Of a stretch of 54,425 bases of DNA, positions 1 through 8,238 are shown piece by piece (the stretch's first letter is position 1; each line of letters begins with the position of its first letter). The notes under the pieces are model-generated. The model saw nothing but the letters and a program-made list of their open reading frames with translations. It was not told where the DNA came from and did not search any database. Source of the DNA: Lysinibacillus composti (GTDB lineage: Bacteria > Bacillota > Bacilli > Bacillales_A > Planococcaceae); NCBI RefSeq assembly GCF_016908465.1, contig NZ_JAFBDY010000021.1:1-54425 (forward strand), in the 5' to 3' direction. Made by a program: the position numbers and the translations under genes.

Positions 1-53
1 AACAAAAATTGGCCGGCATGAGTCCAGTAAATTACCGAAAACATGCCAGCCAA
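1..53 (-). terminator. Terminator of the ars operon
   Basis: Read on the minus strand, TTGGCTGGCATG (42-53) pairs with CATGCCGGCCAA (9-20) with one mismatch, and the second arm is followed by TTTTTGTT. It lies about 130 bases beyond the arsC stop. The long loop (about 21 bases) weakens the call slightly. Confidence 0.65.
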
Positions 54-95
54 TTAGCTGCATAATAAAAACTCTAACTTTAAGGGGTCACTACC

Positions 96-120
96 GAAAT
101 GCGCCCGATTATTGAAAAGC
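96..120. repeat. Dispersed AATGCGCCCGAT-type repeat, copy 1
   Basis: GAAATGCGCCCGATTATTGA lies between arsC and its terminator. Related sequences occur at 11713-11760, more weakly at 12201-12246, 17567-17640 and around 2958-2981. All lie between genes near gene ends. Function unknown. Confidence 0.45.
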
Positions 121-184
121 GAAATGGGTAATATTAAATAATTTCAGGAGATTTTCGTCTGTATTTATTTATACAAAGTTCTTC

Positions 185-586
185 TTATTTCCCTGTTACA
201 CTAAATTGCTTAATTCGTTCACCAATTTCGTCACGAACACGCTGAAATTCGGACCAATCTTTTCCGGCTGGATCATCAAATCCCCAATGTTCACGTTTAA
301 CATGTGGTGGTGTGATTGGACATTTATCAGCAGCATCTCCACATAATGTAACTACCAAATCAGCATTATTTAAAGTTTCTAGATTAATAATATCTGATGT
401 TTGACCGGAAATATCAATATCGGCTTCTTTCATGGCCTTTACAGCATTTGGGTTTAATCCATGTGCTTCTATACCAGCACTGTATACACTCCACTCATCA
501 CCTAGATATTTCTTTGCCCAACCTTCTGCCATTTGGCTTCTGCAAGAGTTTCCTGTACATAAGAAGTAAATTGATTGTTTTGACAT
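185..586 (-). CDS. arsC: Arsenate reductase, thioredoxin-coupled
   Basis: Reduces arsenate to arsenite in the cytoplasm so that ArsB can export it. The 133-residue protein has the low-molecular-weight phosphatase P-loop CTGNSCRS (Cys10, Cys15, Arg16) and the distal pair Cys82 and Cys89 in LCGDAADKC. These match the Cys10/Cys82/Cys89 relay of the B. subtilis and Staphylococcus ArsC family that is recycled by thioredoxin rather than glutaredoxin. The ATG has an AAGGAG site nine bases upstream. It is the last gene of arsR-arsI-arsB-arsC, 13 bases after arsB. All catalytic residues are present and length is normal for the family, so function is near certain. Confidence 0.96.
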   Translation of the reverse strand: MSKQSIYFLCTGNSCRSQMAEGWAKKYLGDEWSVYSAGIEAHGLNPNAVKAMKEADIDISGQTSDIINLETLNNADLVVTLCGDAADKCPITPPHVKREHWGFDDPAGKDWSEFQRVRDEIGERIKQFSVTGK

Positions 587-599
587 AACATAATTCTCC

Positions 600-1895
600 T
601 TAGTTATTTAATAATGATAGATATAATCCCAATAACGTAATAAATAAAATTGGGATTGTTAAAACAATACCTGTTTTGAAATATGTTCCCCATGAAATCT
701 TAACTCCTTTTAAAGATAAGACATGAAGCCACACTAAAGTTGCTAACGAACCGATTGGTGTAATTTTCGGACCTAAATCAGAACCAATAACGTTAGCGTA
801 AATAAGAGCCTCTCTTACTGTTCCAGAAGTATTTGTTTCTGCAATTGCTAATGCGTCTATCATTACAGTTGGCATATTATTCATCAAAGACGATAAGAAA
901 GCTGCTATAAAGCCCATGCCTACTGTTGCAACAAATAAACCTTGTTCAGCAGTTGCTTGAATGACACTAGCTAATGATTCCGTTAGCCAAGCATTCCCTA
1001 AACCGTATACAACCACATACATACCAATCGAGAAAAATACAATATTCCACGGTGCACCTTTTACAACTACTTTTGTATTCACAACACTACTTCTTCTAGC
1101 CATGATTAAAAAGAAGATAGCGATGATTCCGGCTACAATAGATACTGGTGTGTTAATAAACTCACTCGTAAAGTAACCGATTAATAATAAGCCAAGCACA
1201 TACCAAGAAAGATGGAACATTTTTAAATCCTTAATCGCTTCGTGTGGTTTTCTTAATTTGGATAACTCGTACTCTCTAGGAATACTTTTTCTAAAATAAA
1301 CTAATAAGACCGTAATTGTTGCTACTAAAGAAAAAATATTTGGAAGAATCATTCTTGAGGCATACTCAACAAATCCGATATTAAAGAAATCTGCCGATAC
1401 AATGTTAACTAAGTTACTTACTACAAAAGGTAGAGATGTCGTATCTGCAATAAATCCACTCGCCATTATGAATGGAAAAATCGTCTTTTCTTTAAATTCC
1501 AAGTTACGAACCATTGCTAAAACAATTGGTGTCAAAATTAAAGCTGCACCATCATTTGCGAATAGTGCTGCAACAATTGCACCTAAAATACTTACAAGGA
1601 CAAACATTTTAATCCCATTACCATTTGCAACTCTTGCCATATGTAAAGCTGCCCACTCAAATAACCCTATTTCATCTAAAATTAATGAGATAAGAATAAT
1701 TGCCACAAATGATAGTGTTGCATTCCAAGCAATGCCGATTACTTCATTCACATCGTTAAAATCGACTACCCCTAATAGTAAAGCTACAATAGCACCGCCA
1801 CTTGCACTCCATCCTATATTTAATCCCTTTGGCTGCCAGATAACGAGAATAAGTGTTGCTAAAAAAATTATTGTTGCTAAAATTGTTGTAATCAC
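600..1895 (-). CDS. arsB: Arsenite efflux permease ArsB
   Basis: An integral membrane carrier of 431 residues with hydrophobic segments along its whole length, of the ArsB/NhaD ion-transporter superfamily. It exports arsenite (and antimonite), using the membrane potential, across the cell membrane. The N-terminal [17 protein letters not shown] and the mid-protein [14 protein letters not shown] are typical of ArsB. The start codon is GTG (1893-1895), with GGAGG about eight bases upstream, 37 bases after arsI. It sits between arsI and arsC, the same order as in the B. subtilis ars operon. No arsA ATPase gene is present, so it would act as a secondary transporter. Confidence 0.95.
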   Translation of the reverse strand: MITTILATIIFLATLILVIWQPKGLNIGWSASGGAIVALLLGVVDFNDVNEVIGIAWNATLSFVAIILISLILDEIGLFEWAALHMARVANGNGIKMFVLVSILGAIVAALFANDGAALILTPIVLAMVRNLEFKEKTIFPFIMASGFIADTTSLPFVVSNLVNIVSADFFNIGFVEYASRMILPNIFSLVATITVLLVYFRKSIPREYELSKLRKPHEAIKDLKMFHLSWYVLGLLLIGYFTSEFINTPVSIVAGIIAIFFLIMARRSSVVNTKVVVKGAPWNIVFFSIGMYVVVYGLGNAWLTESLASVIQATAEQGLFVATVGMGFIAAFLSSLMNNMPTVMIDALAIAETNTSGTVREALIYANVIGSDLGPKITPIGSLATLVWLHVLSLKGVKISWGTYFKTGIVLTIPILFITLLGLYLSLLNN

Positions 1896-1932
1896 AAAAC
1901 TTAACCTCCATCACAAATACACTTTCTTTTTA

Positions 1933-2370
1933 CTAGCAACAAGAACTACTTGTATTTCCATTAGGAACTACACAACAAGAAGTAGATTCAATTTTATGAA
2001 TATCACTATCAGCCTTAGTAAAGAAAAACTCCCACTCATTACCGTCTGGATCTGTCACCCAAAATTTATCTTGTACGGCATAACAACATGTTGTATCCAT
2101 CTCATCACGTGCAAAGAACCCTTCTTTTTCGAGTCTTTCCCTATGAACAGTAATTTCTTCGCTTGTTTCAACTTGAAAACCAAAATGATTTACTTGATTC
2201 CCCTTCACTTCATCACGAACATTTAGAGTAAAGTTTAACCCCGGATTTTCTAATAAAAACTTGGCATAATCATGTTTTACTTTTACTGGCGAAACACCAA
2301 ATACCTTTTGATAAAACTCAATGGACTTCTCTAAATTCGTAACATTTATCCCAACATGAACGTATTTCAT
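1933..2370 (-). CDS. arsI: ArsI-type glyoxalase-fold protein (C-As lyase family)
   Basis: A 145-residue vicinal-oxygen-chelate protein of the ArsI/CadI family. Characterised ArsI enzymes are Fe(II)-dependent dioxygenases that cleave the carbon-arsenic bond of trivalent methyl- and aryl-arsenicals. Visible here are the probable metal ligands His5, His62 and Glu114 and the adjacent Cys95-Cys96 in DTTCCYAVQDK, which in ArsI bind the trivalent organoarsenical. The C-terminus carries two more Cys pairs (132-133 and 144-145), a common but poorly explained feature. GGGAGG precedes the ATG. It is the second gene of the operon, where B. subtilis has yqcK. The lyase activity is inferred from the Cys pair; some homologues were named only as cadmium-induced proteins. 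Confidence 0.88.
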   Translation of the reverse strand: MKYVHVGINVTNLEKSIEFYQKVFGVSPVKVKHDYAKFLLENPGLNFTLNVRDEVKGNQVNHFGFQVETSEEITVHRERLEKEGFFARDEMDTTCCYAVQDKFWVTDPDGNEWEFFFTKADSDIHKIESTSCCVVPNGNTSSSCC

Positions 2371-2432
2371 AATAAATTCCTCCCTATGTTATATGGTTAA
2401 TCAAAAAAAATTGATTTAATAACTAAAAAAAA

Positions 2433-2747
2433 TTAGCAGCAGCTACCTTTTCCAGTTTTTCTAAATACACAACAAAGTTCTTCAGATAATAAATTGTTTA
2501 CTTCATCATCATTCAAATCATAATAACTCCAAGTTCCTTTAGTCTCCTTTGTTATCAAATTTGCATCCAATAAAATTTTAAGGTGATAAGAAAGTTTAGA
2601 TTGGGTCATTCCAAAAGTTTCTGTTAAATCGCATACGCACGTTTGCCCTTTTTGACAAAGTACGTACATGATTTCTAATCGTTTCTGATCGGCTAAAGCC
2701 TTAAATTTCTTTTCATATTGTTCGAACTGATTTGTCATTACAGTCAT
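2433..2747 (-). CDS. arsR: ArsR-family arsenic-responsive repressor
   Basis: A 104-residue winged-helix repressor, first gene of the ars operon. The sensing motif TCVCDL (Cys37, Cys39) lies at the start of the DNA-recognition helix region, followed by FGMTQSKLSYHLKIL, as in the As(III)/Sb(III)-sensing ArsR class. The C-terminus is Cys-rich (LCC near 91 and a final GSCC), which may add metal ligands. I chose the ATG at 2745-2747 because AAAGGA lies nine bases upstream. The frame stays open upstream to 2900, but that extension is hydrophobic, has no ribosome site and would cover the promoter. A candidate operator lies just upstream. Confidence 0.92.
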   Translation of the reverse strand: MTVMTNQFEQYEKKFKALADQKRLEIMYVLCQKGQTCVCDLTETFGMTQSKLSYHLKILLDANLITKETKGTWSYYDLNDDEVNNLLSEELCCVFRKTGKGSCC

Positions 2748-2763
2748 ATTCGCTTTTCCTTTC

Positions 2764-2815
2764 ATCAAATCTTTTTGATATATAAAGTATAAATAAATTA
2801 ATTCTGAATATGCAA
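2764..2815 (-). promoter_or_regulatory. ars promoter with candidate ArsR operator
   Basis: On the minus strand, -35 TTGCAT (2810-2815), an 18-base spacer and -10 TATACT (2786-2791) form a plausible sigma-A promoter. Just downstream, ATCAAA-N4-TTTGAT (2764-2779) is a perfect 6-bp inverted repeat between the -10 and the arsR start, a typical position for an ArsR operator. Assigned from pattern and position only. Confidence 0.6.
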
Positions 2816-3035
2816 CTAATAAATCGAATTTTTTTGATCTATTATAATGACTCATAGGTATACGTAGAAAAAATCTATTTACAAAGTTGATGAAATTCAA
2901 TGATATAAAGCTTAATTTCCCATTAAAGTTAGAAAATTAAGCTCATGGTATTCTTCCATTAAATGGCCCGCTTACGGAATAAGAAAACTGCATTCCATAC
3001 AGTTTTTTATCAATCTTTATTAAAAGACCACAATA

Positions 3036-3081
3036 AAAAATACATCCATTATCTCAATAAAGATTTAATGGATGTATTTTT
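3036..3081 (-). terminator. Terminator after the hutI-like operon
   Basis: Perfect arms of about 16 bases (AAAAATACATCCATTA and its complement) around a 14-base loop, with runs of A and T at both ends, 120 bases after the hutI-like stop. It could work in both directions. The rest of 2901-3200 holds only a weak TTACGGAATAAG-type repeat fragment and no gene. Confidence 0.75.
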
Positions 3082-3200
3082 ATATTGTATTATTTACCCT
3101 ATATTAGAAGCATTCCGTCGACTTCTGCTATAATATTATTATTTAAAATACCAAATAGAAATACTTGCAAACAATCCTTTAGAACAGTGCAACTTATTTT

Positions 3201-4427
3201 TTAAAAGATCATCCTACCTCTTTTTACAACATGTTCTACTAGATTATCTCCTAAATAATAAGCTATATTGCGATAATCATTTGTATCCCAAATTAAAATA
3301 TCCGCTAGCAATCCTTCTTTTAGCATACCTCTATCAGATAAATTTAAAGCACGCGCTCCACCGTATGTTGCTGCTTTAATCGCTTCTTCAATAGTAAACT
3401 GATATAAACGACATGCCAAATTAATAACAAATGGCATGGACATTGTATAGCTCGCTGGACATAAATCGGTTGCTAACGCTACCGTTACGCCACGATCCAA
3501 TATTTCTCGTGCATTGAATGGTCTTTTATGAGCTACGGCAAAATCTAAAGAAGGCATTAATACGGCTGTTACATCTTTTTCTCTTAAATTATCTAATATT
3601 TCTTTAGGCGTATAATTTAAATGATCGATTGAAACCATTGCCATTTCAGCAGCTAAATCGGAACCTCCAATATCGGAATAAGCATCGGCATGAATTTTTG
3701 GAAGCATGTCGTATTTCAAACCAGCCTCTAAAATTTCTCGAGATTCCTCTTTCGTAAAGTATCCATCATCACACCACACATCGCAAAATACAGCTAAGTT
3801 CTTCTCTGCTACTTGTGGAATCATTTCTTCTATGATGACTTTGATATACTCAGCTTTTGTTAAATCATCAGGTATTCCATGCGCACCTAAAAAAGTATTA
3901 ATAATGTCGGCATCGGTTACTTCATTCAACTGTTTGCTTACTTCTAATATTTTGATTTCACTTTCAACCGTTAAACCATAACCGCTTTTACTTTCAATCG
4001 TCGTAATGCCATATTTCACCATTTTTTCTACTCTTTTTTTGGACTGAGCTAGTAAACTTTCAAAGCTTTCTTTTTGCGTTTGCTTAATTGTTTCATGTGG
4101 TCCCATTAATAAACCTTGCTTACGCAATAAATCTAAGTCTTCTCCAGCAACCTTTGCTGCATATTCCGCAACCCTTGATCCTGAAAACACAAGGTGCGTG
4201 TGTGAATCAATAAATCCAGGACTCACGACTTTATCATTTGCTTCGATTATTTGTGCTGAATCGATATGATAATTAGTCGCAATCTCTTCAAAATCTGCAA
4301 TGCAAAGGATTGTTTCTCCTTTGATCGCAATGCTTTTATTTTTTAATAAGCCAATATCATTGGAAGCTTTTCCTACACACGTTATAATTTCTTGAGCATC
4401 ACGAATAATTAAATCAACTGACTGCAT
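3201..4427 (-). CDS. Divergent imidazolonepropionase-like amidohydrolase
   Basis: A 408-residue amidohydrolase-superfamily enzyme whose closest recognisable family is HutI, which opens the imidazolone ring to an N-formimino amino acid. Metal ligands are visible: His76 and His78 in DSHTHLVF, His245 in KIHAD, and Asp320 in LATDLCP; His268 (IDHL) is also kept. Several HutI hallmarks are altered. The catalytic Glu of the HADE motif is Ala248 (HADAYS), the substrate-loop GGGI is replaced by GLLMGP, and NPGSSP is CPASYT. It therefore probably hydrolyses a related cyclic amide rather than imidazolonepropionate. It starts two bases after the M20 hydrolase stop and is the last gene of the operon; no hutH, hutU or hutG is nearby. 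Confidence 0.8.
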   Translation of the reverse strand: MQSVDLIIRDAQEIITCVGKASNDIGLLKNKSIAIKGETILCIADFEEIATNYHIDSAQIIEANDKVVSPGFIDSHTHLVFSGSRVAEYAAKVAGEDLDLLRKQGLLMGPHETIKQTQKESFESLLAQSKKRVEKMVKYGITTIESKSGYGLTVESEIKILEVSKQLNEVTDADIINTFLGAHGIPDDLTKAEYIKVIIEEMIPQVAEKNLAVFCDVWCDDGYFTKEESREILEAGLKYDMLPKIHADAYSDIGGSDLAAEMAMVSIDHLNYTPKEILDNLREKDVTAVLMPSLDFAVAHKRPFNAREILDRGVTVALATDLCPASYTMSMPFVINLACRLYQFTIEEAIKAATYGGARALNLSDRGMLKEGLLADILIWDTNDYRNIAYYLGDNLVEHVVKRGRMIF

Positions 4428-4429
4428 CT

Positions 4430-5593
4430 CTATTCTTCACTTTCTTCAATATGATTTTCACGCCATTTTATTATTAATTCAACGGCTGTTTTAACAGCGT
4501 TCACTAAGTTTTCTATGCTAATATGCTCTTGATACGTGTGCAAATTTTTAAATCCATTTCCTAGTGTGATGCAAACTAAACCATTTTCATTTAATGTATT
4601 TGTATCCGCACCACCTAATGTGTCGCATACATAGTACGATATGTTTTCATCTTTAAACGATTCAATGGCGTTTTCCACTAATAAATGATTTTTCTCAATT
4701 TCAAAGCCGATATATTTTTTCTCTACCGTAAAATTAACAGAAGCTGTATGACTTTGCGTTGCCTTTGATGCCGTTAAATAAATTGTATCTAGTGTATTAT
4801 TTAAATCTTCTTGTGTGAAGGTGCGTACCTCTCCAATCATATTGACTGATCCAGGAATAATTGAAGATAAATCGCCACCATTAATGATCCCAATATTCAC
4901 TAATACGTTTTCTTTAATTTCACCTTGTGGGACTGCCTTTAGTACATCTGCCGCCACAATAAATGCATTAATTCCTTCTTTTGGATTCAATCCAATATGA
5001 GACGCTTTTCCAATGACTTCAATATGAAACTTACTACTGAAAGGGCCCTTTGTAATGATTTGGCCAACATCTCCGTCGCTGTCAAAAATATAACCGTATT
5101 TACTTTGAACTTTACTGTAATCTAAATATCTTGCGCCTTTTAAACCTTGTTGTTCACTAACTGTTAAGATTAATTCAATTGGTCCACTTGGAATATTGTT
5201 TTGTTGAATATATTCAATCGCTTCGATATAAGCAGTTAGCGCTGCTCGATCATCTGCCCCTAAAATCGTAGTGCCATCAGAATAAATCACATCATCGCGA
5301 ATAATCGGTTTTAACCCTTTCGTTGGTAATACCGTGTCCATATGGGTTGATAAAAATAGTGGGGGTAAATCTGGCATCGTACCTTCCCAATAAGCAATCA
5401 TATTCCCGACTTCTCCATCAAAATGATGGTGGGCTTCATCATACTGAATCGTAAATCCTAACGATTGTAATTTCTTTTCTATTTGTTCTGCGATGAACCC
5501 TTCTTTCGTGCTAGGTGCATCGATTTTTGCCCACTCTAAAAAGTTTCGAACAACTTGATCTGTATCAATGTTAAGCTCTAATTTCGTAGTCAT
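4430..5593 (-). CDS. M20-family metallohydrolase (PepT-like)
   Basis: A 387-residue di-zinc hydrolase with catalytic and dimerisation domains of the M20 family (PepT/YqjE-like peptidases and amide hydrolases). Visible motifs are STHMDTV (His84, Asp86), LGADDRAAL (Asp114), TVSEQQGLKGA (catalytic-base Glu147), FDSDG near 171 and LHTYQEH near the C-terminus. The usual Glu-Glu pair is Glu147-Gln148, so one metal ligand is changed. I chose the ATG at 5591-5593 because AAAGGTGG lies five bases upstream. It overlaps the end of the FAD synthase gene by 23 bases, showing tight co-translation. In this operon it may remove the formimino or formyl group, or cleave an amide, after ring opening; that role is inferred. 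Confidence 0.83.
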   Translation of the reverse strand: MTTKLELNIDTDQVVRNFLEWAKIDAPSTKEGFIAEQIEKKLQSLGFTIQYDEAHHHFDGEVGNMIAYWEGTMPDLPPLFLSTHMDTVLPTKGLKPIIRDDVIYSDGTTILGADDRAALTAYIEAIEYIQQNNIPSGPIELILTVSEQQGLKGARYLDYSKVQSKYGYIFDSDGDVGQIITKGPFSSKFHIEVIGKASHIGLNPKEGINAFIVAADVLKAVPQGEIKENVLVNIGIINGGDLSSIIPGSVNMIGEVRTFTQEDLNNTLDTIYLTASKATQSHTASVNFTVEKKYIGFEIEKNHLLVENAIESFKDENISYYVCDTLGGADTNTLNENGLVCITLGNGFKNLHTYQEHISIENLVNAVKTAVELIIKWRENHIEESEE

Positions 5594-6134
5594 GTAATCC
5601 ACCTTTCTCATATGTCCAACCTAATAAACTTTCAGCCATTAAAAATTGTTTTAAATTGATTAAATTTCGAATACGACTAGATGAAATTGCTTCACCATCT
5701 GCACTAACTTGAATTTCACTTACATTTACATCAAAAACACGTTGTAAGTCTAAAATCTCACCTTTACGCCCTGCACCGAAGCGAAAATTACTTCCGATAT
5801 AGATGGTTAATGGTTGTAATTTTTTAAGTTCTTCAATAAACTCGTCTTTCGTTTTTTTCATATACGTTTCATTGAAGTGTGCAACAATAATCTGATCGAC
5901 TCCTAGTTTTTTTAGCCGATTAATTTTTTCCTCCAAACTACATAGTTGAATCGTTTTTTGAAAATATACTTTAGGAGGAAGTGAAAACGTATAAACAACC
6001 AATGGTACATTTTGTTTCTTAGCCTTTTTTCTTGCTTCACTAATTAAATATTGATGTCCTTTATGAACGCCATCAAATGTACCGATGACTAAGATGCAGC
6101 TAGTCAAATTAGGTACTTGATTATGAAATATCAT
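5571..6134 (-). CDS. Stand-alone FAD synthase (FMN adenylyltransferase domain)
   Basis: A 187-residue nucleotidyltransferase matching only the N-terminal FAD synthetase half of RibF; the riboflavin kinase half is missing (bifunctional RibF is about 310 residues). The motifs IGTFDGVHKGHQ (ATP binding) near 17 and SSSRIRNLI near 152 are clear. It would adenylate FMN to FAD. Its place behind a two-component flavin monooxygenase and its reductase suggests a dedicated supply of FAD to that enzyme; this is inferred. GGAGG lies seven bases before the ATG. The hairpin at 6165-6188 separates it from the upstream oxygenase gene, so its expression may be lower. Confidence 0.85.
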   Translation of the reverse strand: MIFHNQVPNLTSCILVIGTFDGVHKGHQYLISEARKKAKKQNVPLVVYTFSLPPKVYFQKTIQLCSLEEKINRLKKLGVDQIIVAHFNETYMKKTKDEFIEELKKLQPLTIYIGSNFRFGAGRKGEILDLQRVFDVNVSEIQVSADGEAISSSRIRNLINLKQFLMAESLLGWTYEKGGLHDYEIRA

Positions 6135-6164
6135 CTCATTCCTCCTTTTTTAAAAAAATATATT

Positions 6165-6188
6165 GGAGTAAAGTGATTACTTTACTCC
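6165..6188 (-). terminator. Intra-operon terminator or attenuator
   Basis: On the minus strand GGAGTAAAGT-AATC-ACTTTACTCC is a perfect 10-bp stem, followed by AATATATTTTTTT. It stands between the oxygenase stop and the FAD synthase ribosome site. It could end a fraction of the transcripts or protect the 3' end of the upstream message. Confidence 0.7.
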
Positions 6189-6204
6189 GATACAGGTCAA
6201 TTCA

Positions 6205-7665
6205 TTAGCGAACTAATTCAGGTAATTTAATGTTCGCTGCTTTTTTCACCAATTCGCGTGCAGGATTTAAATCAAAGTTGTTAAATGTAGCAGCATATTG
6301 TGCAAACGGTGGCGCTTGTGCAAATAACTCGAAGGAAATTTGGTGTCCAGCATGTGAAGAATCTAATAAATCACGTGCAAAATAAAGAAGTTTTGTACGT
6401 TCTTCTGCATTCCAGTCACCAATTGTAAAGAATTGATCAATGTATGGTTTCACTTCTGGATGATTAATTGTTTCAATATCCGGAGTAATTGCGATTTGTC
6501 CTCCCACTAATTCACGAGTTAAATGCGCCATTGCTGGGAAATGTTTTAATGCAAAAATACGACCAGTGTATAGTAGTGATTGATTTGGCATCATTAATCC
6601 GCCAGGGCTTAATTCTGCACTCGCAACAGCCGCTGTTAAATGAGCATTGATTGTTTCGCGATAGCAAATAAGTTCTGTTAATTTTTCTTGAACAGCTGGT
6701 AAGCTTGTTAAACCTGTTTGTTCCACATTTAAAACCGCTGTACCAAGTAATAAGTCTGCACGACGTAATAAACGTATTACATAATTAAACGCTGAATAAC
6801 GGTGTACGTTTTTACGGATGAATTGAACAGATTTTAAGTTATTATGGAATAGTACGTTTTCCCATGGGATTAATACGTTATCGAATACTAACAATGTATC
6901 GATTTCATCAAATTGAGTTGAAATCGGATAGTTTTCTTTCGATCTATTTTTTCCTAATGGTGAACGACAAATATGTTTTAACCCTGGTGCACCCATATCG
7001 CAAATAAATCCAGATGCATAAGGTAACATACTTTCATCTGTCCAGTTAGAAATTGTTGGTTTTACAAATGCTTGGTGAGCATATACCGCAGCAGTTTCAA
7101 ATTTAGCACCGCTTACGACAATCCCTTTATCATTTTCTTCTACTACGCGAAGAAGGTTATTTTCAGCACCTGCTTTTCCAGAGAATAGTTTCGAGCGATC
7201 TCCTTTTGGGTCCGTATTTGCAGATACGTGGTAAATATCTTCTTTTGCAATACGTTCGATATGATTTTTAATGTTATCTGCATATGTTGGATCTATTTCA
7301 TTTAAAGTTTCTTGTGCATCAAATAATGACCACATTTCACCAATTGTTTCATCACCAACACGATATACTACGCCACCAAGATCATCTAACACTGTTTCTA
7401 CGTAAGTTCGAATACTTGTTAAATCTTCTTTCGTTTTTGGCATACTATAGCCTCGGCAAATCACATCGCCGTCTTCTGTTGTTACTGTACAACGATCTTT
7501 ATACTTTTCTTCATGATTGATATCATACATTCTTGCTTTTACATCAATAATTGGTTTAAACGCTGGATGATCTGCAATATTACCTGTTACTTTTTCTCCA
7601 TCAATATAGACTTCTCTTCCATCATTTAATGATTCCTTATACTGTTTACCTGTCATTAGTGCCAT
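6205..7665 (-). CDS. HpaB-family FADH2-dependent monooxygenase
   Basis: A 486-residue oxygenase component of the 4-hydroxyphenylacetate 3-monooxygenase (HpaB/PvcC) family, with the acyl-CoA-dehydrogenase-like fold. It uses reduced FAD delivered by a separate reductase to hydroxylate its substrate. Family-typical stretches include the N-terminal MTGKQYKESLNDGREVYIDG, SGAKFETAAVYAHQAFV, FDEIDTLLVFDNVLIPWENV and HLTRELVGGQIAITPD. AAGGAG precedes the ATG, 13 bases after the reductase stop. In databases this family is named by homology after 4-hydroxyphenylacetate, but the HutI-like neighbour points to another ring, perhaps an imidazole. The adjacent flavin reductase supports oxygenase function over the 4-hydroxybutyryl-CoA dehydratase branch. 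Confidence 0.87.
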   Translation of the reverse strand: MALMTGKQYKESLNDGREVYIDGEKVTGNIADHPAFKPIIDVKARMYDINHEEKYKDRCTVTTEDGDVICRGYSMPKTKEDLTSIRTYVETVLDDLGGVVYRVGDETIGEMWSLFDAQETLNEIDPTYADNIKNHIERIAKEDIYHVSANTDPKGDRSKLFSGKAGAENNLLRVVEENDKGIVVSGAKFETAAVYAHQAFVKPTISNWTDESMLPYASGFICDMGAPGLKHICRSPLGKNRSKENYPISTQFDEIDTLLVFDNVLIPWENVLFHNNLKSVQFIRKNVHRYSAFNYVIRLLRRADLLLGTAVLNVEQTGLTSLPAVQEKLTELICYRETINAHLTAAVASAELSPGGLMMPNQSLLYTGRIFALKHFPAMAHLTRELVGGQIAITPDIETINHPEVKPYIDQFFTIGDWNAEERTKLLYFARDLLDSSHAGHQISFELFAQAPPFAQYAATFNNFDLNPARELVKKAANIKLPELVR

Positions 7666-7678
7666 TTAGCATCTCTCC

Positions 7679-8194
7679 TTATTCTTGAATAAATTTTCCA
7701 AATTTCCCTCTGTAATAGGCAAGAGGTTTTGTTTGTTCGTGTATGATCACTTCAGTTGGTCGACCGATAAAAATTTTATGGGTCCCTCCAACATGTTCTT
7801 CTACTAATTCACATGCGATTGATACATGACAATCAGCTAATACGGGTAAGCCCGTTGCGGTTTTCCCAACCTCAATACCTTTAAACTTATCGTCGCTCGG
7901 TGTTGCGAATTGTTTCGCAATACTTCCTTGCTCCTCATGCAATATGTTCACGACAAACTGCTTCTTTTGTGAAATGGTATGGCTTGTTCCGGCATTTTGA
8001 TTGATACAAACTATTAACATCGGTGGCTCTAAAGATAGAGACGTGACAGCACTGGCAGTTAAACCATATTGCTGACCGTCTAGCGATGTTGTAATTACGC
8101 TAACCCCTGACATAAAGTGCCCAATAATATGTCTAAAGTCTTGAGGCTCAATATCCGTATTATAAGTTGTAACGACATCTTGGAAGCTCTCCAT
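7679..8194 (-). CDS. Flavin reductase (HpaC/RutF-like)
   Basis: A 171-residue NAD(P)H:flavin oxidoreductase of the split-barrel flavin reductase family. GVSVITTSLDGQQYGLTASAVTSLSLEPPM (about 30-59; shown here in two overlapping parts: VSVITT and GLTASAVTSLSLEPP) is the hallmark, and the C-terminal PLAYYRGKFG also fits. It would reduce free FAD for the oxygenase 13 bases downstream, forming a two-component monooxygenase. AAGGAG lies seven bases upstream of the ATG. The pairing reductase-oxygenase-FAD synthase in one transcript gives a self-contained flavin system. Confidence 0.9.
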   Translation of the reverse strand: MESFQDVVTTYNTDIEPQDFRHIIGHFMSGVSVITTSLDGQQYGLTASAVTSLSLEPPMLIVCINQNAGTSHTISQKKQFVVNILHEEQGSIAKQFATPSDDKFKGIEVGKTATGLPVLADCHVSIACELVEEHVGGTHKIFIGRPTEVIIHEQTKPLAYYRGKFGKFIQE

Positions 8195-8238
8195 GTTACA
8201 ACTCCTTTCATCTAGTTTTTTATTCTCTAACTCTCTTT

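Noticed and set aside
1402..2226. Long open frame (274 codons) on the plus strand opposite arsB and arsI
   Set aside because: It is the antisense shadow of two certain genes, has low-complexity translation and no ribosome site.
2984..3008. Hairpin AAAACTG/CAGTTTT as terminator
   Set aside because: Seven AT-rich base pairs, no gene ends towards it from the left, and a much better terminator lies at 3036-3081.
6205..7665. 4-hydroxybutyryl-CoA dehydratase
   Set aside because: Same superfamily, but the neighbouring flavin reductase and FAD synthase fit the monooxygenase branch; I could not identify the Fe-S ligand set with certainty.
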